A stretch of DNA of 64,000 nt, taken from Erpobdella octoculata. Taxonomy: Eukaryota; Annelida; Clitellata; Hirudinida; Erpobdellidae. A program made the translations under genes and the position numbers. Under the pieces are notes generated by a model that had not been told where the DNA came from, made no database searches, and worked only from the letters and a program-made list of their open reading frames with translations. The stretch covers positions 9,043,356 through 9,107,355 of the forward strand of contig OZ022241.1 of NCBI GenBank assembly GCA_963978895.1, read 5' to 3'. This document shows positions 1 through 12,800 of the stretch, one piece after another (the stretch's first letter is position 1; each line of letters starts with the position of its first letter).

Positions 1-500
1 ATTTATAAAATTGTATTTTATTGACAGATACATGAAATTGCAATCAAACTTTTATTCTCTGCACACTATCGTAAAATTTTAGCACATACATTTGAAATAC
101 TCATTTTCCAAATATATTTAAAGATGATACTAGCAAAAGATTATTTTAAAATAAGAAGTTTTTCAAATGTGTAAAAAGTCACAAAGAAATAGTACAAAAA
201 AATCAAAACTAGATTGTATTTATTTTCAATGATGTCTCATTACATCATATATTTTTTAAACATTATCGGGCATATAGGTAAGGGTTCGCCTGTAGAGTGG
301 AAGGCTGGCAGTTCAAATCCAGTCATGGTGCATGCCCTGTGCCCATATAAGGGTTTGGGAAGACAGATTAAAAAACTGCCTTTAGTTGTTCTATAAAATG
401 ACCACACAAGTGAGAATAAAAACAATCTATAATTCATTTTAAATTCGATTTTGTTCAAAATCTAACTATAATTATTATTTGTAAACTTATAATTGTATAC
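1..500 (-). other. NNT intron (partial), no exon seen
   Basis: This is intron sequence downstream of the last visible NNT exon. Apart from a tRNA-like SINE remnant at about 262-375 it is A+T-rich and I see no further transhydrogenase exon. Confidence 0.7.
262..375 (+). repeat. tRNA-like SINE remnant in NNT intron
   Basis: The stretch has an A-box-like TGTAGAGTGG and a B-box-like GTTCAAATCC about 15 bp further on, the spacing of an RNA polymerase III internal promoter. It does not fold as a complete tRNA cloverleaf, so a decayed tRNA-derived SINE is more likely than a tRNA gene. Confidence 0.4.
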
Positions 501-3500
501 CTGGTCTCTTGAACATGTCCAACATCCTTTGTGTGACAAGAAATCCACCTCCAATGTTGATGCAAGATATGAAAGCAGCAGTAGCTGCAAGACCTTCGAC
601 CAGATTTGTCGGATAATATCCACCACCCATCAGCAACATGCCACCAACGGCTGTTATACCGGAGATAGCATTGGTCACTGACATGAGAGGAGAGTGAAGA
701 GCTGGCACAACACCCCACACAGTGTGGTAACCTAAGAAACGACACTTTATGTTAAAATCGATTAAAAGTTATAAAAATCATTAAATTCAATAATAGAAAA
801 ATAAACATTGAAATAAGTCAGAACAACAAAACTAACCAACGATGACAGCCAATCCAAAAGTAGTTACCATGGTAGTGAATGCACTGTTCGGGGAGGCCAG
901 ACCGAGTCCTTTTGGGATGAAGACGTCCATCATAATATTATCACATCCATCATAATATTATCACATCCATCATAATATATCACATCCATCATAATATATC
1001 ACATCCATCATAATATTATCACATCCATCATAATATTATCACATCCATCATAATATTATCACATCAATCATAATATTATTACATCAATCATAATATTATT
1101 ACATCAATTTAACTATGACTCACAAATCTGAATTTACACAACTAAAAGAACTTAATACCTCAGCTAATAATGATAAAACTCCATAAAAAACTTTCGGATA
1201 AAACAGTGAGTTACAAATCGAGCTATCTAATCACTGTAGACAATACAACTAACAACTTGAAACAGCTTCGTCAAAACTTGAAACAGCTTCCTCACAACTT
1301 GAAAATGATTCACAGTACAAGATTCGAACACATTCACATAGCCAACACTGCCACCAAACTCACCAAGCAGTCCACCAAGACCAGAAGTGTACATGAAAGA
1401 TTCCTTAAGAGTTTCCCTGAAGTAGTTCGGAGGGACTTCTACTTTTTTCACGGCAGCAGCGGGTTTCTGCGAGGGCGGCGGTGAGGGGTCTGCTATCTTA
1501 GGTGGAGGCCACAGAAGCTGACCCTGATGTCGTAAGGGTTGAATTGATAAACATAATTTGTAACAAAAAAGTTATTAACAAAAATACATCAAATGAATGT
1601 GTAAAATAATTTGTTCCAACAAAACAATCTCGATGATAAAACGAACCTCATGAGTGATAATTGAACCTCGAACAACATCATCCTTCAAGTCCACGTAGTA
1701 ATGATCTTTCTCTCCTGTTCATTTATTTATTTTGAGAAATCATTTTCATTAAAATGTTTATTTATGCTATGAAAACATCTAAAAATTATTAACAATTTAG
1801 AGTAAACATAGAATCATTTAAAAATGCTAAAAATAGCAGGAATTTTTTTTTAAGAAACAGGTCCAATAAATTCAATAATCAGAAATATATATTTATCATT
1901 CTACCAAATGACAGAAGCAGTTTTGAGATGTTGTTTGCATAGAGAGTGCTTGATTGAGTGGGGAGTCGACTTGGTAGATCCGTGTAACCCACGTGAGTCA
2001 CCCCGTTGTGGATGTACAACTCTCCCGGCTTGATGGTCTCGATGTTTCCACCTGCCTCTGCTGCAAGATCGACCACCACGGACCCCGGCTTCATTGAATC
2101 GATCATCGCCTGTTAGCAGAAATGATTCAATAAATCGTCGAATGGAAAAAAAGAGACTGAATTAATTTGTAACCACTGTCGATGGTGATGATGATGATGC
2201 AAATCGTGAACAAATAAACAAACTGGAAACCAACTTGATTGTCAAAAATTGGATCAAAAGAACCAAATAAAAAAGTGGATTTTATGTTATGATGCTGCTG
2301 GTGACAATCAGAATGATGATAATGACCTTGGTAATGAGGATTGGTGCTCTCTTTCCTGGAATGAGAGCAGTGGTGATGATGATGTCAACATCTTTAGCTT
2401 GCTTGGCAAAAAGCTCCATCTCTGCTGCAATGTATTCTTTTGACATTTCTTTTGCGTATCCACCACCACCTTCACCTGATTCCTGTATGTGAATATATCA
2501 CAGAGAAACAACCAATCATTCTTTAATGTAACTAAATTTAAACGAGAAAGTGCATGACTGAATTGAAATGAAAAACTGCATGACTTATGAGAATTCAAAT
2601 TAACTTTAATTAATTAACTTAAAAATCAGATAAGAAAATTAACTTTAATTAATTAACTTAAAAATCAGATAAGAAAATTAACTTCTGAGACAATCTCACC
2701 TGAACGTGCACTTCAAGAAATTCTGCACCCATGGATTTGACCTGCTCCCTCACAGCCTCTCTCGTGTCAAATGCCCTCACAATGGCTCCCAGATTTTTCG
2801 CTGTCCCAACTGCTGACAGTCCAGCCACTCCGCCACCTATGACAAGAACTTTGGCAGGCGGAACCTTACCAGCTGCTGTTATCTGACCTTTTCAATCAAA
2901 ATAATCAAGCCGTTAAAATAAAATCATTCTCAATCAATCAATCACTAATAACCACTTCAGACAAAAATAAACATTTTACTAACCAGTGAAGAATCTCCCA
3001 AAGTTATTAGCAGCCAGTAGGACAGCTTTGTATCCAGAAATGTTGGCCATGGAACTAAGAGCATCAAAGACCTGTGCCCTACTGATTCTTGGCACACAAT
3101 CCATGGCAAATGAGGTGACATTTTTCTTGACCAGCAAGTCAACAAGTTCTTTATTTTGAGCAGGATAGAGGAAGCTCAACAAGGAAGCTCCAGAAGTGAG
3201 TTTATTTGCTTCCTCGAGGGTAGGTGACCTAACCTTCAGGACAAGGTTGGATGCGTAAATATCACTGACGGCAGCAGGTTTCACAATCTTGGCACCGGCA
3301 GCCTCATAATCATTGTTCCCGAAACTGGCCAGGGCACCACAATTTTCTTCCACTTTGACAGTGAATCCTTTCTTGACCAGCGTTTGGACTGCAGCAGGTG
3401 AGAGTGCAACTCTCCTTTCACTAGGAAAGGATTCCTTGGGAACACCAATGGATAACTTGGTGTAAGGGGTGCCTCTCACTGGTGGTGCTGCTGCTTCCTT

Positions 3501-3635
3501 GGCACCAGCTGTTGTAGCTTCTTTATAGAGACAGCTGGAGTTTTTTATGCATCTTGAAAAAACAAAAACTGTTTTATTAGTTCTGCTGCCCAAGTTGTCA
3601 ATCAGAACAGATGCCGCTGTTTGTAATCGAAACAT
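501..3635 (-). CDS. NNT: NAD(P) transhydrogenase, mitochondrial (5' part; continues off left edge)
   Basis: Proton-pumping transhydrogenase of the inner mitochondrial membrane, which uses the proton gradient to reduce NADP+ with NADH. Eight exons were traced in transcript order: 3635-2984, 2887-2700, 2482-2327, 2109-1905, 1714-1647, 1523-1364, 908-837 and 731-501; all phases agree and all have GT-AG borders. The start is the ATG at 3635, followed by a basic, Ser/Ala-rich presequence of about 50 residues. Then come the alanine-dehydrogenase-like NAD-binding domain with [27 protein letters not shown] and the Rossmann motif GGGVAGL, then [14 protein letters not shown] and YTDLPSR. A proline-rich linker follows, then the first membrane segments with [20 protein letters not shown]. 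The last visible exon ends in DMFKRPG at a GTATAC donor. The rest of the membrane domain and the NADP-binding domain must lie left of base 1. Identification is very secure from conserved motifs; function is by family. Confidence 0.96.
927..1108. repeat. About 20-bp tandem repeat beside an NNT splice acceptor
   Basis: Roughly nine copies of a CATCCATCATAATATTATCA-type unit, some shortened by one or more bases and the last ones changed to CATCAATC. The array ends 18 bp from the acceptor of the 908-837 exon, so on the transcribed strand it replaces the normal polypyrimidine and branch-point region with TGATGG/TAATATTATGATGG repeats. Confidence 0.85.
2598..2685. repeat. Tandem duplication of about 44 bp in NNT intron
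   Basis: Two adjacent near-identical copies of a block containing TTAACTTTAATTAATTAACT followed by TAAAAATCAGATAAGAAAA. It ends 15 bp from the donor side of the exon at 2700-2887. Confidence 0.8.
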
Positions 3636-4430
3636 GTCTGCAAACTGTTATCCTTCTTCTGATATCAAGGCAAGAATCTAAAAAACAGTAGTTATGAATG
3701 ATGGCACATACTAGGTGAATTATTAATACTCTAAAATAATCATTTAAATAAATTTCAAATTTGTAAAGGCATCCATGAACATTTGCCCTTGAAAGTTCAG
3801 TATCATGATCAGGCCCAAATAAACAATGGCTACGTGTTGGTAGACTGAGACAAGTATTTACTCAGAAAATAAAAGATCGCAACCAAACCGACTTATTCCA
3901 AACGTTTTTTAACACAGAACCAAAACATTAAAACAGCATTGTTACATTGAATTTCCATAAAAAGCAACAACAAAATACATACACGGAGCAGCTTGCCTGG
4001 CTCCTCTGCTCCTATCCTTGAAAAGTGAAAGCGCCTGATGTGACCTAACTGACGACTTCGTTTTTAACTGCCACCTAGCGGATTTTTTCTGTAATTATCA
4101 ATTAATTAATTAATCATTGTAATAAATTATAGCCTTGAAGCTTTCAAAGCAAGTTTTATGTAAATAAACATTTGAGTTATAAGTTTGTTTCTTTAATAAG
4201 CGAACGTTCGTTGTTTGTTTCGTTCCACACAGAGCCGCCATTTGCTCCTGCTCGAAGTGGCAACTATGAAATATTTCAACTTGTCTAGTTAAGATTAGGA
4301 AATAAAATATTCGGCTGTTATCTTGATTTTGATTTAAACAACTCAAAAGCTTCTACTTTTTCATCTGTTTGGTCACCACAATCAATCAAAATATAAAGCG
4401 CACCCTACATAGCTCGGGCGATTATGCTGG
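3636..4430. other. NNT 5' flank, untranslated and promoter region
   Basis: No coding exon is seen. The stretch just upstream of the NNT start must hold its 5' untranslated region and promoter, possibly with a non-coding first exon near the GC-richer patch at 3985-4080. I see no convincing TATA box or initiator, and the transcription start cannot be placed by eye. Confidence 0.4.
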
Positions 4431-5577
4431 CAGGCGCGGTCCTACCATGCTGGGGATGCATCCCCCCACCAGCCTCAGAGTTCATTTTTTTCAATAAATA
4501 AATAAAGTTAAACGTATACAAAACAACCATACAAACACCAACTATCTATCTAACCTAGATAGTTATAAAATATGAAGAAATCTGTGGGCATCAGCAATGC
4601 GCAATTAATATCTCATTACTATACCTAAGTAGTAAGATATGCTTGACCAGCCTAAGGCGAATATGTCCTGCCAACTAGCAGCTCCTTTGGTTTTCAGTTG
4701 TTTTTTGGGTTTTCTATTCTTCGTTGTTTGCAGGCGTTGTTTAACAAATTTTTAAAGAAAAATTGAGTTCGTGCGAGTTTAGAACACTATTTTTCAGGTA
4801 TAATAATCATAAATGGAAAATACCCACTATTTTCTGTGAAGTCTAAAGGTGGTAAAGTACTTAATTTGTTTTTGATAAATCAATATTTGTTTTACTAATT
4901 CAACTGCACAAACTCTATTTATTGTGTTGAAGATGTCAAGCAAAAATCTTGAACTTCCAGCAAAAAAGTGCTCTGCAGCAACTTCATTAAGATTACGTCA
5001 TTCTTTAAATCGGCACCTACTGAGCATTGAGAATGCAAAATTTCTAGCCAAACTTCAAACACCGAACAACAAAATTGTTATTTATCTACTTGTTCTATCA
5101 AATTCTCGACGAACGAAAATACATTAGAGTCGAGCTTCACCAACAAAACTGTCAAATTTTTGTTTCAAACCTAACACTCTTTGAACATTGCATTTGCGTT
5201 TAGGTTTGCGTTTAGGTTTGCTGAGGTTGAGGGAGAGTGCATGTTCATCGTTCTATAGATATTAAACAAGTTAAAATTAGGCTAAAGACATATCTTTTTA
5301 ATAAGTTTCTTGATTAGGAAATGTTGATGAACTGCACGCCTTTGCGAAAGAATTATTTTTTGTTTATAAGGACATGATATCAATGTTATTTTGTATTGTA
5401 TTTGCATGGATATTAAGTAGGAACATACACATTTCTTATGTTCAAAAACGCAATTTTCTTACAACACACCCATTACTTGATGATAACTTTAAAATCTATA
5501 AAAAATATATAATATGAGATTCCCAATCAACAATAAATTTTTAATCCCCCCACCAGAAAATCCTGGGACCGCGCCTG
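4431..5577. mobile_element. Non-autonomous hAT-type transposon
   Basis: The ends are inverted: CAGGCGCGGTCC at 4431 and GGACCGCGCCTG ending at 5577. It is flanked by an 8-bp target duplication with one mismatch, TATGCTGG (4423-4430) and TATGTTGG (5578-5585). Subterminal stretches contain a shared CCCCCCACCAG motif. No transposase is visible; the longest ORF, 4924-5127, resembles nothing I know. The 8-bp duplication and CAG…CTG ends point to hAT. Confidence 0.8.
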
Positions 5578-6984
5578 TATGTTGGTGAAAGTTTTTTATT
5601 TTACGCGCACCACGACCGCGGGTAATGATTTTACTCGTTTATTTGTTATGCCATGATTACCATAGAGGCAAGAGGGAATTGCGAGCTACGAACATTTAGT
5701 TCACCTGTAGGAATTGTCTGAAGCTTAAATTAACTGATTCAGCTATGTTCAGCTATCTTAGCAAATATTCACAGGGCCGTAGCCTAAAGCAAACATCTAC
5801 CGAGAATAAAACTAATTCAATGCCATAGTCACAAAAAACTTACAGTTTTTGGAAGTGTATGCTCCAAAAAGTTAGATTTTTTAAAGGATTTCAGGATTTC
5901 AAATTTGCTTTTCCTTTGTTTCAATTATAATAGCCTACCCGCCCTACCCAATCCAGCAGCATTACATTAAAAAAGTAATAATATGATATATTGAAAAGGT
6001 ATAACTGACAACTTTATTTATTCAAATGCTATATTAATTCGTAGATATGCGGATGTACCCCACAGCTGCAAAATTTTCTAAAGGTCTACAGGAATCTTGC
6101 GGCGGATTTGCAGTAGGTAAAGCAAGTGTGGAAAGGGAAAGTCAATCAAGTCAACAGGTGTTTTGCAGCCGCGTCTTAAAGCTTCTCAGCAAGTTGAATG
6201 GCCGTTTGCAGATACAGGAAGAAACAGATGGAATACCGTTTTGAAACTTGAAAAAAGTCTGGATCGTATAATTCTTTTCTAGTAAAGTTTTTTCTAGCCA
6301 CTTCTTTGGCCGCTTTTTGTTTCATTTTGTTAGTTCTTGTGACCATGTTTCAGGACAGGAGAAAGAAAATCTAGCTAACAAAATCTAACGAAACTGCCAA
6401 CTGATCAGCCAACTTTTTCAGATCTTTTCTTGAATGGTAGTTGGCAGCAAAAAAAAATCATTTTAAACAATTGAATTTAATCATCTAAAAATTGTTCATT
6501 TAATCCTGTAACACATGGTCGAACAGATGATAAATTTTCACTTAGAAATGATTTTCAATAGAAACTGCTGGAATATCTATTTACGCGATTCTTCTTCTGT
6601 TTTGCATTGATTCTGGAGCATGTTGGTTTGACTGCAATAAAGCAGGACATTATTGTGGCATGTACATTAATTTAACGGAAAACTGATTCATTAGAACGTT
6701 TTTTGTGAAGTATCCTATATCTTTTACAACCTTTGTTTTAATGAGGGAGGGTGAGAAAGCAGCTTCATGCCAGTTTTAAGTAAGAGCAAGAAAATCAGGT
6801 GAGTTTGATTATTCCAATCCAGACAAGCAAAACCCAAATTATTTTACATTTCAGTTAAAAAAATAGATCTCTGGTCAAATTTCCACCGAAGACACGTCCT
6901 CGGTGTCTTTATGCCTGGCTACGACCGTCCATATATTCACAAGTTCTTTAAAAACAATAACAACCTATAGACTGCCTTACTTGC
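5578..6984. other. Gap without a recognisable gene
   Basis: A+T-rich, non-repetitive to the eye. A 65-codon ORF at 6047-6244 has no recognisable motif and no splice partners. I see no gene, RNA or clear transposon here. Confidence 0.5.
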
Positions 6985-7052
6985 CTTACGTACAGGGGCG
7001 GCGCCAGGAATTTTGTTCTGGGGGGGTCCAAAATGTCCAAGGACAAATTGAA

Positions 7053-7055
<3 letters not shown>

Positions 7056-7147
<92 letters not shown>
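7056..7147. repeat. (TA)n microsatellite
   Basis: An uninterrupted run of about 46 TA dinucleotides inside the hAT-type element. Together with the mixed TATG/TGTA-rich tract at 7321-7410 it flanks the left side of the nested inverted satellite element. Confidence 0.95.
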
Positions 7148-7150
<3 letters not shown>

Positions 7151-7410
7151 GAATGTTTGTATATATGTTTATATGTTAATGTCCTTTATGCATTGCTACA
7201 CCATTCATCCGATCGTAATGAAATTTTCACACAACCTTGAGTGGCAATGGAAGTCAAAAATAAAAAAAAAATTTGAAATCCGTCACAAAATGAGCGGAGC
7301 GGAGCGGGTGAGCGAGCGGGAACTATATATATATGTATGTGCGTATGTATGTGAGTATGTACGTATGTGTATGTGCATGTATGTGTGTCTGTGTGTGTGT
7401 TTATGTATGT

Positions 7411-8316
7411 ACTAGCGGAGATACCCGGCGTTGCCCAGGTTTTTTAGAGGTTTTTCTAATGTTTGTCTCTTTCTCTCCCATTTCCTTTCCCACCTGCTTT
7501 CCCACTCCTGTTTGCTTTCCCGTTTTCGGTCGTTTTCCCGCTGCCGGTCGCTTTCCCGCTCCCGGTCGCTTTCCCGCTCCCGGTCGCTTTCCCGCTCCCG
7601 GTCGTTTTCCCGTTCCCGGTCGCTGTCCCGTTCCCGCTCACGTTTGCTCTCCCATTCCCGCTCACGCTTGCTTTTCCGTTCCCGCTCGCTGTCCGTTCCG
7701 GGTCGCTTTCCCGTTTCTATAATAGACAAACTAACCCACAAACATTCATATATATATATATAGTCTTAGCAAATCTATTTTACGTTTTATAGGCTAACAG
7801 AAGTTATGAAAGAATGTAAAAGAGAAAATGAGCGTGAACGGGAACGGGAGAGCAACCGTGACCGGGAATGGGAGAGCAAGCATGACCGGGAACGGGAGAG
7901 CAAGCGTGAGCGGGAACGGGAAAGCGACCGGAAACGGGAAAGCGACCGGGAACGGGAAAGCGACCGGGAACGGGAAATCGACCGGGAACGGGAAAGCGAC
8001 CGAGAACGGGAAAGCGACCGGGAACGGGAAAGCGACCGGGAACGGGAAAGCGACCGGGAACGGGAAAGCGACCGGGAACGCGGAAAGCGACTGGAATCGG
8101 GAGAGCAAGCTTGGAAGGAAACGCGAGCAAGAGAGAAAATCGATAACAAAACTTCTGAGCGGGAAAGCGACCGGGAGCTGGAAAACGACCGAGAGCGGAA
8201 AAGCGACCGGGAACGCTACGAAAACGGGAAAGTGGAGAAGGGAACGGGAGCGAGAGAGACAAACATTAGAAAAACCTCTAAAAACCCCGGGCAACGCCGG
8301 GTAACCTCGCTAGTAT
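7411..8316. repeat. Fold-back pair of 18-bp minisatellite arrays with conserved GTTGCCC ends
   Basis: The left arm starts CTAGCGGAGATACCCGGCG and runs through TTTTTAGAGGTTTTTCTAATG into an array of CTTTCCCGCTCCCGGTCG units (7495-7715). The right arm is its reverse complement: an array of CGACCGGGAACGGGAAAG units (about 7850-8220), then AACATTAGAAAAACCTCT and GGGCAACGCCGGGTAACC ending at the CTAG near 8312. A spacer with (TA)n lies between. Open frames through both arrays (RERESD, PVPGRF, SRSRSL) follow from the 18-bp period and are not evidence of a protein. The conserved ACCCGGCGTTGCCC end next to (TA)n suggests a microsatellite-associated mobile element whose class I cannot fix. Confidence 0.8.
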
Positions 8317-8943
8317 ATATATAATAATCATAAAACTATGGTTCATAGTCCTTTACCCATTTTGTTAAAAACTGAAATAGAACTATGTAAGAATTAAGTA
8401 TTTACACTAGCAGATCACAATTTAGTCATGTTTTTTCTAGTTTATCTAGGTTTGTTACTGGCAAAGCAAAGTTCAAATATAAATGGAAACATGTAAGTTG
8501 TTGTTTATACTAGTTTTTTTCAAAAACTAAAATTTATTCAACTTACACAAAAGATGAGTTTAAAAAACAAACGAAGCTAATAAAATTATTATTCAATAAG
8601 ACCATAAAGTACTTAACTGTAAACGAAAAACAGTGAACTATCATCAATGAACATTGAATAATCATAAAACTATAAGGAATGTTTAAGAAAAACTAATATA
8701 ATATAGTTAAACTCCATGCAGCAAAAACATAGTTTGAAAAGGAGGAAAGCCCGCCGCAGGCGAAAAAATTTTTCGACTGTTTTTAGTCTGCAGTCTGATT
8801 AACCCAATGAGGTTCAAATACCCCCCCCCCTAGTAAAAAAAGTCTTTGGATTTGCAAAAATCTCATGGGTGGCACCTGTCGGAGCTGGGGGGTCCGGACC
8901 CCTGGACCCCCCCGCTCAGCGCCGCGCCTGCTTACGTAGAAAA

Positions 8944-9222
8944 CGGTGGCGCAGCGATGGGGCAGCCGTCCCGGGCGCCGTTGGTTAGGGGTGCAATATC
9001 AGTGAAAAATTTTGGGAAAAGTACCTACGCCTACCCCCCTCCCCCGTCACTAGCTATTTTTTGAAGCAAAAGCGTATAAGGTTTTTTTTTTGGGAAAGTA
9101 CCTACAACTACCCCCTAGAGTGACCATCAGCTATTTTTGGAGGAAAAGTTGACAGACGAAAATTTGTAGGGGCGCATTTTATAGACTTTGGCCGGGCACC
9201 AAATAAAATGGCTACGCCACTG
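8944..9222. mobile_element. Short hAT-type MITE
   Basis: The left end CGGTGGCGCAGC and the right end (reverse complement CAGTGGCGTAGCC) are inverted. Flanks GTAGAAAA (8936-8943) and GTAAAAAA (9223-9230) are an 8-bp duplication with one mismatch. The interior has two copies of a motif around GGGAAAAGTACCTACG…CTACCCCC…AGCTATTTTT. It sits against the right target duplication of the preceding element. Confidence 0.72.
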
Positions 9223-9827
9223 GTAAAAAAAAAGCGTTAGCTAACTAGATCAATTTCGAGCTGCTATGACTAACTGGCTGGATCTCTACAAAGACCCTTG
9301 CTGGAAAAAGTATGTTTTACCTGCAGAGCATAAAATCCCAAAGTTGAGTGAATAAATTAAAAAATATTTCTAGAGGAAGGAGCAGAATATGAACAAATGA
9401 CTATTTTCGATGGTTGGCGACTTATGTGTACCATAGGTGGTATTCAAACTGATCTAGAGTTGATCAACTTTATCATCATCAAAAATTAGTTTGATATGTA
9501 AAAGAAATATTGTGCAAGTGCAAATATTGTGCCTTTGAAAAATTTAAAATCAACAATAAAACTCGCGTAAAAACATTTAATCCAGAAAAAAACACGAGAC
9601 GAAGGTCAAGGTTGGTGCTGCCTGTCAGTACCTGTTAAACAAGAGTCAGTAGTGCACTGCGCGGTTCTAAAAATTGAAGCGCTGAATTCAAGTTGAAGAG
9701 CTTATAATCCGTCAACTGTTGTTGTCTCGTGTTAGCTGACGAAGAAGAAGATAAAAACTACTTCTTTCCAGTTGGTGCTGAACAGGAGTTGTATCGTCGT
9801 TTTTTCAACTTACTTTCGATTGCAAAA
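9223..9827. other. Upstream region of the plus-strand membrane-protein gene
   Basis: No ORF or repeat of note. The part from about 9600 to 9827 is more balanced in composition and leads into the ATG at 9828, so it probably holds the promoter and 5' untranslated region. No TATA box is convincing. Confidence 0.4.
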
Positions 9828-12800
9828 ATGTTTCGGGAAACTTTGGTAAGTGGAAATATCATTTTTTGTGTCTGAAAAAACTGAAAAGAAAAGTGCAGTT
9901 CAAAAGCTTACACGCGCTATTATATGATGAGAATACCTGTGTTATTTATGCAACAGTTATGGAAAGAAAGGTACGAAGAGTTTAGAAACAGTGAAATAGT
10001 GCGCTGTAATAAGTAATAAGCCAACAAAACATGTTAGTTAAGCAGATAGACATTGAATTCATACCGCTTATAAAACTGGCTAATCACTATTTTAGTAAAT
10101 TAGTTTTATTTTAATGAAAAAGAGTTGCAATTTTGCGAGCCTTTGCACCTCAGCTCAAAATTGTTTCGTTTGCTAACGTCTAATTGTAGTTTCATGTGTA
10201 CATAACATAGTAGGCATATTGTAGTTTCATGTGTACATAACATAGTAAGCATATGTTCAGTGAAAAAGTACCTAAATGCATGAATTCAGCGTACAAATAC
10301 ATTAAATCTAAATTCTAAAGTATAGGGAAAATGTGAGCTGGCCAGAGATAACATGAACTTTTGTTTTGTGTTATTGGTTTAGAGAAGTACATATTAGTTA
10401 AAGCTGAAATACTTGGCAAATAAATCATTCAATTTGCAGATATGTTTTGTAATTACTTATGTTGCAAGCACTTGATTGTATTTTTCGTTTGAATTGCTAA
10501 AATAAGAGAATTTCTGAAAGAACATTATTTAGCAAGGTAATCTAGCTAAAAAGAATAGCATGATTTATAAAAGTAAAAATGCAAGTTAATCAAAATAATA
10601 AACTATGAGTAAATAGGAATGCGTCAGCAGGTTGGATAAAAAAAATTAATTTTAAGTAATATTTAATTGTGGTTTTATTGTACGATAATAAATTTAATAA
10701 CTTTTCAGATGTTCTTGGCTGTTCTCTTCTCGGTCATTTCAGGTTGTTTCGAACTTTCAATTAGCTTCTATTCGGTTTTTATTATCTGGAAATGTTTTTG
10801 AAAAGTTGGTTTGCTGTGTGTATTTATAGGTGTGTTAGCTTCATATTATGTTAGCCGCTATGTTACGGACTAGTAGAACTTGAATTATGTACCCATACCC
10901 AACTAAGCTTTAATTAGAAATTTCTGTAGAATAGAGACATATTGCTAAGGAAGGGGGGGGGCGGCCAAAACTTAAGCTAAACGTTAAATTTTCTTTGACA
11001 ATATTGATGAGCTGCCGACTTAAATCGATACTTATATACCAACCAGCCAACCAGCTTTATTTAATTTGCTATCAACAAAGAACAGCTGTTTCTCATCTTC
11101 GAAATGATTCTAGACATGAAGTTTTCCTCCATTGAATAAATTCGATTCATTCTTTTATTAAAAGTTTCAACAACTTCACGAGTTTCACGATTTTTTGAAA
11201 CTCTTTTTAATAAAATTGTACAAATGTGCTAATGAAGTTCAAGCTGTTTTCTTCATGTTAAAACTTGTGTTTTTAGTTGGTTATTAACATTTTTTTAAAT
11301 GTAATTATTTTGTTTCTATAAGTTGTTAATATTATTACTTATTATTGCTTCATTATTACTATGAGGTTACTGTGTTACTTAGACGTTAATAATATGTTAT
11401 TAATTTATTATTATTACTGTGCCATCATAGATAACCACCAAGTAGTTATTGGGGTGCTTATGGACATTGATGGTTCGTAGATGATGCGTCGTTTGCGTTC
11501 ATACTGGAATGTTTGCGATTTGAATCCCGCCACGCGTTGCTAGCACCACTGGCGTTGGGTGGGAGGCTTTTATAACGGTCTGATTTTGGAAATATTCGAT
11601 AAATGCGTATAGTGCGTAGTATATTGTAATAAGTGGTCTCAAAATAACAGAAGAGGTGAACAAAAGTGTTGCAGATGTGCAATCATATCAAAAATTCTTA
11701 TTGTCTAATTTTCCCACCAGAGTTCTGAAATGTTTGCTAATTTTTAAATAATTTATTTAACAAATGTTCTCAATAGTAAGTTTTGTCTATCATTTTCAGT
11801 TTCTAGTGCATGTTCCGCATTGCGTGTAGTTTTGGAAAAAGAAGCTTTTGACTACTTTGGTTTGTGATTGAATTTGTCAATAGAAAATTCTTCATACTTA
11901 TTTTATGACGACGATGCCATCTGTTGTTGTTAGATCATTGTTAAGAACTAGCCAGTATCTGTACTTTTTGTTATATCATTTGATCAATAATTGCATGCAA
12001 CTTTAGAAGAGTTGCTTAATATTTCTTAAAAAAACAAATTGAAATAAAAAATATACTATTTTATTGTTTCATTTATTTGCAAAATAAAAACAAACTCATT
12101 CACTTCTAATAGTTGATTATTAAAATTTGAAGAACACGAAATGAAAACATTTTTTGATTATTAAACAGAAATTCATTAACAATAATTCATACTGAATATA
12201 CATTTCAACTTGAAATTGATAAAAATTTTCCCACTCAAGATCTCAGTGGCAGTGAGTGTTTCGATGCAGCGAACAAAACGTATTTCATAAGCAAGTCTGC
12301 AGGGAGCGCCATGACCAGGTGTGGCCGTCTTACCAAGAGCACAGCAAGTGTCAAGGACGTTGTGATGGTGGAAACGTATTTGTCTGGTTTGAGAATAAGT
12401 TGCTGTTGTTTTAACAATTTATTTATTTTACATTGAATACATAAAACGATTTGAACACATAAGATAATCTGAATGAATACATAAGATAATTTATATTCAA
12501 GTTACTATTTTATTTCAAGAAAATATTTGTTAATAATAATAATAATGATAATAATAATAATATAGATACTTAATATAGATACCTTCATATTATAATACTT
12601 GTTTTAAACGTTTTGCTATTATGATACTTAAATAAATATCACATTCTTATATAAGGATTATTATATTATATTATAATATTTATATATTTTAAGTATTATC
12701 ATAATCTTATATGGTATTTAATAATAATATCTTGATAATACAATCCGTGATATTGATGTCTAATTAACTTTTAATTTCGTAAGAGATTTAATAAATAGTT

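Larger units (their letters stand above)
6993..8930. mobile_element. hAT-type transposon carrying a nested satellite fold-back
   Basis: The left end CAGGGGCGGCGCCAGG and right end (reverse complement CAGGCGCGGCGCTGAG) are imperfect inverted repeats. They are flanked by a perfect 8-bp target duplication CTTACGTA (6985-6992 and 8931-8938). G-rich/C-rich subterminal tracts follow each end. The interior is taken up by a long (TA)n tract and an inverted pair of 18-bp minisatellite arrays (7411-8316). No transposase is present. Confidence 0.82.

Noticed and set aside
927..1108. CRISPR-like array
   Set aside because: Units are contiguous with no unique spacers, in an animal intron.
7333..8304. Long ORFs on both strands rich in RERESD, SRSRSL or PVPGRF, resembling SR or collagen-like proteins
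   Set aside because: They are translations of an 18-bp minisatellite; all frames are open and the same array appears inverted, so no frame is selected.
11806..11867. Candidate exon after TTTTCAG in the membrane-protein gene
   Set aside because: In the required phase it reaches TGA after 21 codons without a good donor; joining 10742 to 12240 works in phase.
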